In this document: in pieces, positions 48,932-57,900 of the stretch
Layout of the letters: each line of letters begins with the position of its first letter
Numbering within the stretch: the first letter of the stretch is position 1
NCBI GenBank assembly: GCA_017084465.1
Contig: CP070896.1
Location: 1,364,001-1,428,000 of the forward strand
Length of the DNA stretch: 64,000 nt
Source: Lacrimispora xylanisolvens
GTDB taxonomy: Bacteria > Bacillota > Clostridia > Lachnospirales > Lachnospiraceae
Direction of reading: 5' to 3'
Position numbers and translations under genes: made by a program
Notes under the pieces: generated by a model
What the model was told of the DNA's origin: nothing
Databases searched by the model: none
The model's input: the letters and a program-made list of their open reading frames with translations, nothing else

Positions 48932-50158
48932 TTACTGTTCTTTTTCTGGCAGTGGTTCCCGGTATTCCGTCTTATTTTTCATCATTCCGTACACTATGTT
49001 CACCAATCGACGCATGATGCAGACCAGTGCCTGAGACTTTGTCTTTCCTTCACCGATTTTCCGCATATAATAGTCATAAAATACCGGATGATTGGGTGCT
49101 CCGTTCTTTGGTCTGGACACCATGGTTACCGCCAGGAAATAAAACAGTCCATGTAACTGGCGGTTGCCTTGCCTAGAGCTTTGTTCCTTGCCTTTTCCGG
49201 CGGAACTGAATTTTACAGGAGCAACTCCTGCAAACCTTGCCAGCTTATCTGCACTGGAAAATCTTCGGATATCTCCGATTTCTGCTATTAACTTGCTTGC
49301 GATAGACGTTCCAATCCCCGGCATACTGGTCAGTTTATAATCAAAGCTAAGCAGGATTTTCTCGATTTCTTTATCAAGCCCTGCCAATTCTTCTTTTTGA
49401 TGTTCCAAATCCCGTACCAAACTTGTTGTGATAAAATCTCTGGATTCCTGATATTCCCGTATAGTATTTCCATCATTCTGAACACATTCCAGAATCAACT
49501 CTGCTTTGTCTCTTCTCACAATGCGTGATATTTCCTTAAATTCGATTGTTAGGTCTTCTTCCGTCTTTCCCTGCAAATGAACAGGGGACGGGTAGGTCTT
49601 CCAAAAATACATGGCACATTTCCCGTCTATTTCGCTGAAGAACTTACTGTAGCTGGGGTATGCCATGGATATCTGCTCATGGAGTCCGTTCTTAAAACGG
49701 ATACCATCTTTCACCAGTAAATCTCTCCGATTCACCAGCTGTGCCAACGTCCATTCATTATCTTTTGGTTTTGCATCTGGCAAGGTATGTAACTGGTTAA
49801 TCAGAACCGTCGCCACACAATACGCATCATGCTCATCATTTTTTCGGAGCATGGGTGCGCTTTTTCTCTGATCATAGGCCAGAGCAGGATTAATGTCTTT
49901 TACTATGTAACCATTTTCAATCAACCAGACAGCTAAACTTCTGCCGTAGCCGTATGCATTCTCCAATCCGTAAATGGGTTCAAGCCCAAGATGATTGGAT
50001 TTTCTGTTTACCTTTTCTGCCAGCTTTTTAAATTCACTGGGCTTATTTTCAATAACAACAACTTCTAACTTTTCATTCCAACAGTTCACCATCACTGCGG
50101 TATGACTTTCCTTATGCAGGTCAATCCCCACATAAAGCAGATTTTCTCTTCTCTGCAA
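48932..50158 (-). CDS. IS110-family transposase (copy 2, intact)
   Basis: 408 residues. The RuvC-like DEDD domain shows D in YVGIDLHKE, E in YGLENAYGYGR and the acidic pair in NDEHDAYCVA. A coiled coil precedes the Tnp_20 domain with MPGIGTSIASKLIAEIGD and the Ser-rich GVAPVKFSSAGKGKEQSSR. The end is EYREPLPEKEQ. The start is taken as TTG at 50158, since GGAGG lies 8 nt upstream and the frame before it is not conserved. IS110 enzymes use a bridge RNA from the element to choose target and donor. Confidence 0.9.
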   Translation of the reverse strand: MQRRENLLYVGIDLHKESHTAVMVNCWNEKLEVVVIENKPSEFKKLAEKVNRKSNHLGLEPIYGLENAYGYGRSLAVWLIENGYIVKDINPALAYDQRKSAPMLRKNDEHDAYCVATVLINQLHTLPDAKPKDNEWTLAQLVNRRDLLVKDGIRFKNGLHEQISMAYPSYSKFFSEIDGKCAMYFWKTYPSPVHLQGKTEEDLTIEFKEISRIVRRDKAELILECVQNDGNTIREYQESRDFITTSLVRDLEHQKEELAGLDKEIEKILLSFDYKLTSMPGIGTSIASKLIAEIGDIRRFSSADKLARFAGVAPVKFSSAGKGKEQSSRQGNRQLHGLFYFLAVTMVSRPKNGAPNHPVFYDYYMRKIGEGKTKSQALVCIMRRLVNIVYGMMKNKTEYREPLPEKEQ

Positions 50159-50245
50159 TTCTCTCCCTCCTGATCTTGTTTCCAACCAATCAGTTCCCGT
50201 ACCGGCAACCTCAGATGACAGCGTTAACTCATATTGAGTCCGCAA

Positions 50246-50880
50246 GGGTTCGACAGCCTATCTACAACAAACCAATGGATGAAGGACAAGTTATTTCTTT
50301 TATTGGTTGTTGATGTTAACTCTGTATCGAGTACATTGCAAGTCATTTCTGGATTTATTTTGAGGAGAAAAAACAGCAGAAAAAAAGAACAGAAATGAGG
50401 GCTACCGAAATGGTATTTTTACCCCTGTACACCCCCGGCAGCCCCATTTTACCATAGAACCAGATTCCTGTAAATTCTATGGTTCACCATGAACCATGTG
50501 GGTAGGCAGTTATTATAAATCAATGGTAACACAGAATTGATGTACCATTCTCGTTTAGCCCTGTGTCGCAAAATTTCGCCCCTGTATGACCTTTGAAACT
50601 GCTACTGGAACATGTATGCCATTCAGGCAAAATAAAACCTTGTTGGGCAAATATGAAAAAGAAAGAATTTTTCCTTTTTCCTGATAAATGTTTGAATTGC
50701 TGTTGCCACCTGTTCTTCTTTCTGCTACTTTAAGAAAAAGTCGCATCTATGGCTGTTTTTTTATATCGCTTCAAGTCGCATACATGCAGTTATTTAAAAA
50801 TCTGATTGAGGAATATTTGCGCTCATTTCCTGTACTAAAACAGGGGTGAACCATGGGGTCGAAAATGATGCAGGTTAAAG
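50246..50880 (-). ncRNA. Conserved non-coding flank of IS110 copy 2, candidate bridge RNA region
   Basis: About 635 bp upstream of the transposase are conserved with 53560-54178, although no sound gene is present. It holds a hairpin ACCATAGAA/TTCTATGGT at about 50452-50484, followed at once by the palindrome GGTTCACCATGAACC. IS110 elements of the type studied encode a structured bridge RNA in this position. The RNA boundaries and guide loops are not resolved here. Confidence 0.35.
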
Positions 50881-50968
50881 GCAGGTGCACCTTACGGCGC
50901 TCCTGCCAGTTTACAGCAGTCGGCAATGCCGACTGCATAAGGATTTTAATCAAAGTCCTTCATTTTTA

Positions 50969-51070
50969 TTAGGTGGCTGTCAATAAATTAAAAGTCACCT
51001 GTCAGGTGGTCGTACCTGAACTGGAACCAGCCGAATTTAAGATTTCTAAGGTGTCTGTATAGGTACACCA
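50969..51070. repeat. 103-bp direct repeat, copy B
   Basis: Homologous to 47787-47889. It lies between the IS110 flank and the immunity gene at 51280. The stretch 51071-51279 holds nothing I can name. Confidence 0.8.
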
Positions 51071-51279
51071 CATAAATTATCATAAGCTAATTCTCACCAA
51101 GATTCACCGATTACCTTTTGAATTTCTTCTCTCTATTTTCACCTATAGACTCACCGATTTCTAGTAGTTTCTGGTATCGACTTTCTAAAACTTATCCGGT
51201 AATATAATCTGTCATTATAAAAATCTCCAAAATACAATAGCTAATAAACTTATTGTATTTTGGAGGTTATAAAACAAAA

Positions 51280-51697
51280 TTATTCTATAATTTTTTGAAA
51301 TGCTTCATCAATATTAATATTTATTAGTTTAATTTTTCCACAAGGAAATATATTACTTGCATAAATCAACATGACAGAATTCAACCAACAATCATTAACT
51401 GACAAAACGTACGCTCTTGCAATTAAGTCAAAATCATCTGATACGCAACTTGCAATTTCACTTGAATTAGATGCTTCATATGCCTTTAAGTACGACTCTT
51501 TTCTTATGTCATCAATTATCTGCTTATCTGCTCCAGAATATGATGAGTCCTCTATTTGATTAAAAAACCCTCATCCATTCAGAATCAAATTCTGACTCGT
51601 CTCTCAAATCCAATAATTCATCAATATCCATTTTACTAAACATCTCACTGGATATAATCTTTCCTTCATTTATCTTTTTTAATAATAAAGTTAACAT
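51280..51697 (-). CDS. Putative immunity protein of the nuclease-type toxin tip (one frameshift)
   Basis: About 138 residues after removing one T from the run near 51562. It is acidic, with MDIDELLDLRDESEFDSEWMRVFNQIE in the first half and IASCVSDDFDLIARAYVLS and CWLNSVMLIYASNIFPCGKI in the second. I do not recognise the family. It follows the toxin fragment by 17 bp on the same strand, the usual position of a cognate immunity gene. The ATG at 51697 is the first good start after the toxin stop. Confidence 0.6.
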
Positions 51698-51714
51698 TTC
51701 ACCACTTTCCTTTC

Positions 51715-52129
51715 TCAATATAATCCTTGTTTTTTTAGCCAATCCTGTACTAAATCGACAGCTTGATATGGTGTCACATCAGAGCCTAAATTATAAGTAC
51801 CATCTGGAGATTTGACATCTACTTTAATATCATTCAAATCTTGATATGCATTTCGATATGCATTAAATAATTCATCATCCGTACCTATAAAATCTCCTTG
51901 TCTGGGTCCTACATAATTTCTTTCAGCATCATGCAATCTCCAATGATCATACCCTGGGTCGTTCCCTTTAGAAAAAAGAGTTGGTCTCGTTTTATCACTT
52001 CTAGCAACTTCAAACGGTCTGCCTTTTGATTTCCTAACGGCTGGAACATGATGCCCTGAATCTCCCACATTAATTCTCTTTACATCTTCTGTAGTTCCAA
52101 TTGTAGAATTAGCATTTGACTTAGACTGC
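51715..52129 (-). CDS. Orphan Rhs toxin tip: putative HNH/Endo VII-like nuclease
   Basis: About 138 residues joined to the end of IS110 copy 3, without a start of its own. The centre has GDSGHHVPAVRKSKGRPFE, whose Gly-His-His-x-Pro is like the metal and catalytic motif of HNH-type (GHH/AHH) toxins. PGYDHWRLHDAERNY adds further histidines and acidic residues. The end is AVDLVQDWLKKQGLY. The nuclease role is inferred from this motif and the context; the family name is not certain. It was probably once the C-terminus of an Rhs protein. Confidence 0.6.
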
Positions 52130-54178
52130 CCCGAACCCTCAGGTGGAGTACTGAGATATGCGACGAACGGTGAATTTTCGTATTCAATTAAAAAAATTAT
52201 AGCACGCCTTTGTACTGTTTTTAAATAGAAAAATTACTGTTCTTTTTCTGGCAGTGGTTCCCGGTATTCCGTCTTATTTTTCATCATTCCGTACACAATG
52301 TTCACCAATCGACGCATGATGCAGACCAGTGCCTGAGACTTTGTCTTACCTTCACCGATTTTCCGCATATAATAGTCATAAAATACCGGATGATTAGGTA
52401 CTCCGTTCTTTGGTCTGGATACCATGGTTACCGCCAGGAAATAAAACAGTCCGTGCAACTGGCGGTTTCCCTGTCTGGAGCTTTGTTCCTTACCTTTTCC
52501 GGCAGAACTGAACTTTACAGGAGCCACTCCAGCGAATCTTGCCAGCTTATCAGCATTGGAAAATCTTCGGATATCTCCGATTTCTGCAATCAGCTTACTG
52601 GCAATAGAAGTTCCAATTCCAGGCATACTGGTCAGTTTATAATCAAAACTAAGCAGGATTTTCTTGATTTCTTTATCAAGCCCTGCCAATTCTTCTTTTT
52701 GATGTTCCAAGTCTCTTACCAGACTTGTTGTAATAAAATCTCTGGATTCCTGATATTCGCGATAAGTATTCCCATCATTCTTTACACAATCCAGAATCAA
52801 CTCCGCTTTGTCTCCTCTGATAATCGGAGATATTTCCTTAAATTCGATTGTTAAATCTTCTGCCGACTTTCCCTGCAAATGGACAGGGGACGGGTAGGTC
52901 TTCCAGAAATACATGGCGCATTTCCCGTCTATTTCGCTGAAGAACTTACTATAACTGGGATATGCCATGGATATCTGTTCATGGAGTCCATTCTTAAACC
53001 GGATGCCATCTTTCACCAGTAAATCTCTGCGATTCACCAGCTGTGCCAGCGTCCATTCGTTATCTTTTGGTTTTGCATCTGGCAAGGTATGTAACTGGTT
53101 AATCAGAACCGTTGCCACACAATACGCATCATGCTCATCATTTTTTCGGTACATGGGTGCGCTTTTTCTCTGGTCATAAGCCAGAGCTGGATTAATGTCT
53201 TTTACAATATAACCATGTTCAATCAGCCAAACAGCTAAGCTTCTGCCATAGCCATAAGCGTTTTCCAATCCGTAAATGGGTTCAAGTCCAAAACGATTGG
53301 ATTTTCTGTTCACTTTTCCGCCAGCTTTTTAAATTCACTGGGCTTGTTCTCTATCACAACTACCTCTAGCTTTTCATTCCAACAGTTCACCATCACTGCG
53401 GTATGTGTTTCCTTATGCAGATCAATCCCTACATAAAGCAAATTTTCTCTTCTCTGCAATTCTCTCCCTCCAGATCTTGTTTCCAACCAAATGGTTCCCG
53501 CACCGGCAACCTCAGATGACAGCGTTAACTCTTATTGAGTCCGCAAGGGTTCGACAGCCTATCTACAACAAACCAATGGATGAAAGGACAAGTTATTTCT
53601 TTTATTGGTTGTTGATGTTAACTCTGTATGGAATGGATTGCAAGTCATTTCTGGATTTATTTTGAGGAGAAAAAACGGCAGAAAAAAGAACAGAAATGAG
53701 GGCTACAGAAATGGTATTTTTACCCCCTGTAACCCCCGGCAGCCCCATTTTACCATAGAGCCAGATTCCTGTAAATCCTATGGTTCACCATGAACCACAG
53801 GGGTAAGCAGTTATTATAAGTCAATGGCAACACAGAATTGATGTCCCATTCTCGTTTAGCCCTGTGTCGCAAAATTTCGCCCTTGTGTGATCTTTGAAAC
53901 CGATGATGGAATATGTATGCCATCCAGGCAATATAAAAGCCTTGTCGGGCAAATATGAAAAAAGAACTTTTCCTTTTCCCTGATAAATGTTTGAGTTGCT
54001 TTTACCACCTGTTCTTCTTTTTGTTACTTTAGAAAAAATCGCATCTATGGCTGTTTTTTTATATGGCTTAAGTCGCATACATGCAGCTATTTAAAAAATC
54101 TGGTTGAGGAATATTTCCGTTCATTTCCTGCACTAAAACAGGGGTGAACCATGGGGTCGAAAATGATGCAGGTTAAAG
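52130..54178 (-). mobile_element. IS110-family insertion sequence (copy 3)
   Basis: About 2.05 kb, close copy of 48828-50880 by sequence and boundaries. It separates the nuclease-type cassette from the immunity gene of the live Rhs gene. The ends share CCCGAACCCT at 52130-52139 and GATGCAGGTTAAAG at 54165-54178. About 700 bp before the transposase (53460-54178) is conserved non-coding DNA like that of copy 2. Confidence 0.82.
52234..53459 (-). CDS. IS110-family transposase (copy 3, one frameshift)
   Basis: About 408 residues once a missing base near 53315 (in an A-run, GGCGGAAAAGTG) is restored. The same motifs as copy 2 are present: GIDLHKE, YGLENAYGYGR, NDEHDAYC, MPGIGTSIASKL and KFSSAGKGKEQSSR. 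It differs at a number of residues (for example MYRKNDEH, IKKILLSF), so the two copies are not a very recent duplication. The start is TTG at 53459 with GGAGG upstream. Confidence 0.87.
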
Positions 54179-54505
54179 AGCCGGGGTCAAAAACTTCGCC
54201 GGCTCCGCTTACATCAGCCCGCAATGCGGACTGAAAGGACTTTTTGATCGGGGTCGAATTCTGGGCATTGGGGTTGTCACCGGAGTTGCACTTGCAGGAA
54301 ATGCCCATTTATGAGGAAGAGTTACGGGGTCATGAGCGACTCCAGTTAAATCGTAATCAGTTAATTAAGATAACAAGAATCCTGTAAAGCTGATATCAAC
54401 TTCCTCAAACAATTTAGTATAACATATCAAACAAATAAGAATTACCCATGGAATTTATACATAAATATAAATTCCATGGGGCTAATTATAAAACGAATAA
54501 TTATA
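54179..54505. other. Region between IS110 copy 3 and the immunity gene
   Basis: No supported gene. Short frames on both strands have no ribosome binding site. A palindrome-like CCATGGAATTTATA...TATAAATTCCATGG at about 54448-54479 lies past the immunity gene and could be its terminator. Confidence 0.5.
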
Positions 54506-54925
54506 TTATTCTTCTTTCCAGTTAACCCTTAAACTCCGTTCCCCATTATGCGCAAAAAACATTACTGCTTCCCAAAGTAACGTATTATCTTCACATACCA
54601 TCCACTTTTCGAAAACCTGACCATCAATTGGAACTAAACTACTGTCTCCAGAACAATTATCATAATAATAATTTACTTCATTATATAAATCTATTATTCC
54701 AAAATGTGACAACCCATTTTCACAAAATATACTCATAGATAAATCAGTTCCAGTGTTTGACATTTCTAATCTAAGCAAGTTTCCATCATCTAAATTTTTT
54801 TTTAGTAAATCGAATAATTCTTCATTAATATCCTTATTGTTATAACTTAAAAATACCTTAGAATCATTCTGTATTATACTAACTGAAATAGAATCAATAA
54901 CAAATTCTCTAGAATTTACTCCCAT
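54506..54925 (-). CDS. Imm1-like immunity protein of the live Rhs toxin
   Basis: 139 residues, acidic. The end LLWEAVMFFAHNGERSLRVNW has the FF-x(n)-G-x-W look of Imm1 proteins, and the middle has FCENGLSHFGIIDLYNEVNYYY. The ATG overlaps the Rhs stop by 10 bp and has GGAGG 7 nt upstream, so the immunity protein is made together with its toxin. It should protect the cell from the deaminase-type domain at the Rhs C-terminus. Confidence 0.65.
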   Translation of the reverse strand: MGVNSREFVIDSISVSIIQNDSKVFLSYNNKDINEELFDLLKKNLDDGNLLRLEMSNTGTDLSMSIFCENGLSHFGIIDLYNEVNYYYDNCSGDSSLVPIDGQVFEKWMVCEDNTLLWEAVMFFAHNGERSLRVNWKEE

Positions 54926-57900
54926 CTTTTTCCTCCATCTTTTACATTACTGAAATCATTTGTACTTTTTTCAAAAGTATATGTCTTACCTGTAGCAATT
55001 TCATTTACTGTTAATGAATCTAAGTCTAAAGTTAGTGACATTTTTTTCACATCACTTCTACAATAATTACAAACAGGTTCACCCGTAACTGTTAAAGTGG
55101 CACTACCACCCATATTTCCATCCAGACGTGATTGATTCATTGCTCCAATTTCAGCATGTGCTTTGTTCATTGTATTGTTAATATTTGACAATCCTTTTTG
55201 ACCTTCAGGACCAGGTATAAGAGCATCGTTTTTATATGTTTCGTTTCTAGCTGTAGGATTGACATCATTATATTTTTTTCCATTATGCTCAAATGTTGCT
55301 GTAACTTTAGGGGGTTCAGTATCTCCCGAACCCTTAGTATCAGTATCCGCCTTAACCTTACTACCGGGAGTACCACCATCTTCTGCCGGCTCTCCCCCAT
55401 CTTTACCAGAACAATCCTTTGAATCATACCCGCTAGGATCATTATACATTACCGGATTGTTTGCACAATACGCATACAGATTCAGCCCATCTCCCCTGTA
55501 CACATCCTCCTGCAGGAATCTTCCAACAACAGGATTATAAAACCTGGCCCTGAGATAATACTGTGCTGTCTCCTGATCATACTGCTGACCCGTATACAAT
55601 ATCCGGTTTTGAATTTCCTCCGACTGGCTGCGGATAGCTCCAAAGGCATCATAAACATAGAAGTTCTCAATATTCTTTTGGCTTCCTGTTATATACGCAG
55701 TATTGTTTCTTTCATCCAGATGATACGCATGGTATCCGTCCAGTCCTTCCACTTCACTGGCCGCTAGACCATAGCCCGGAATATGCCTGCTTATAGCATT
55801 TAAGTCCTCATCTGCTTCTGCCTGCAGCTCTCCATTATAGAAGATAAAACGGGATACCTGTCCATTTACAGACTTACCAGCTCTTAACAGCTCTCCGTCA
55901 TAGAAGTTCTCCAGCTTTAACTTATCTGATTCTACTGCAGTCTGCTGACCAAACGGATTATAATGGTACCTCCTCTCTTCACCTTCTCCGGTCTCTTCCA
56001 GAATATTTCCCTGAGCATCATACCGGTATGTATAGTTTTGTACAGGCGCATTCCGCTCTATCAGCTGGTTTCTTCTATTATAGCAGTACGTCTCTTTCCC
56101 TGCAACGGATGTCTTCTCCAACCGGTTTCCACAGCGGTCATAAATATAACGAACATCGTCCCCATCATATCTCTCTTCAGTCAGACGGTTCATGGAATCG
56201 TAGCGGTAATAGACAGCGGTCTTTTGTGCACAGCTCCCTTCCACCATAACACAGACACCCTCTTTAGCGGTCCGGTTTCCATTAAGGTCGTATTCGTATC
56301 TGTAATCAAACAAAGGATTACTTTCTGACAAAAATGTTGCAAGACGGCTGATGTTTCCATCTGTATCGTACTCATAAAGAGTCTTTATTCCGCTTAAATG
56401 AGTAATTGTCTCAAGTCTTCCGTCTTTTCGGTGGCTGTATCGAACAATTTCTCTTCCTTCATCGTCTTTGATACTGCTAAGCTTTCCTCTCCAGTCATAT
56501 CCGTAATGCAGCCTTTTTCCGGTCACATCGGTCATGGTTTTTAGGCTTCCATCTTTGCCGTAAGTACAGGATATTAAGGTTTTTCCGCAGGAATTCTTTT
56601 TCATCAGCTTTCCATCGGGTCGATACTCATAGGTATAGCAGAAACCGTCAGCGATTGCTTTTTTTCTCAATCCGAAAGAATCGTACTCCCAGCTTCTGGT
56701 TACCGGATTTTTTCCTTCCTGATCACACCCTGTTTCCATCACCGGATTTCCATCTACATTATAGACTGTCCTTACCTGATTCTGATTCCTGTCTATGTGC
56801 AGGATCTTCCGGCCTTCTCTGTCATAGCGGAATATCTCGCTGCGTCCATCCTGATCAATAATCTCACAGACCTTTCCCTGGCTGTTGTACCGATAGTTTA
56901 TGACACCCCCGTTTGGATCCGTTGTACTGGTGACATTCCCCATACTGTCATAGGTGTAGGTCTCTATTCCTCCGTCTCCATTTCTGACTTTCCTGATTCT
57001 TCCCCAGTTATCCGTATCGTAATTTGTCCGGTTACCATTTCCATCGGCAACTCCCGTAATCCGCCCATTTGCATCATACGTATAAATCTGGGACGGTTTT
57101 CCTGCCTCTCTGCTTCTTAATGTTTCCAGACTGGTTAACTTTCCATGAAATCCATACGTATACGTACACTGATTTCCATCCGCCGTTCTTTTTATCTCCA
57201 GATTTCCATCCGGGAGATACTGGTTTTCTTCCAGTACGGTTCCAGCTCCATCTGTGTGTGTGAGAATATTTCCGTAAACATCATAAGCATAAGATAAGTT
57301 ATTTTTATACTCCTTATCCGATCCCTCTTCATCATTCGGTAAAATCTCTTTCCAAGCGGTCATTCTTATCGTATTCATATCTAAATACCGGCCCCAGGCA
57401 ATCTTTCACATATGTAATCCGGTTCTTTAAATCATAATCATAAGAAAGTTCCCACAATTCCCCGCCTTTTCCCTGACGAGCGATTCTTGTTATATTTCCC
57501 GCCCGGTCATAGGTTATGGAGACTGTCCTGTCAATTCCATTTTGCTTATCCAGTGTTCGTTCAGCAATCAGACGGTCGCAGGAATCATATTCTCTGATAA
57601 TCTCATAACCCTCTGGCGTTTGGATTCTGGTCCTGTTTCCATTTTCATCATAATTATAGATGGTAATCGCATATCTTGCCTCACCTTTGACAGGAGTCAG
57701 TCCGCTGTTTAGCAGTTCTTTTATCTCTGCAAGTCTCCCTGCTTTATCATAATTATAACGAATGATCTGATGTACATCTTTAGAGATAACCTTCTCTTCA
57801 TAGATCCTTTTCCCCTGTATATCATACCGGTAAATGATATCAGCTCCATGTCCGTCTTTTACCTGGATCAGCCGGTCTCTTTTATCATAAATAAAACTTA

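Larger units (their letters stand above)
48828..50880 (-). mobile_element. IS110-family insertion sequence (copy 2)
   Basis: About 2.05 kb, nearly identical to 52130-54178. The two copies run together from CCCGAACCCT at the toxin side to the point after GATGCAGGTTAAAG where they diverge. It contains one transposase gene and about 700 bp of conserved non-coding DNA upstream of it. There are no terminal inverted repeats, as usual for IS110. Confidence 0.82.

Noticed and set aside
50555..50746. Short minus-strand frames shared by both IS110 flanks (also 53821-54078 and 54087-54308)
   Set aside because: They have no ribosome binding site, are broken differently in the two copies and lie in the structured non-coding flank. 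Conservation is better explained by RNA.
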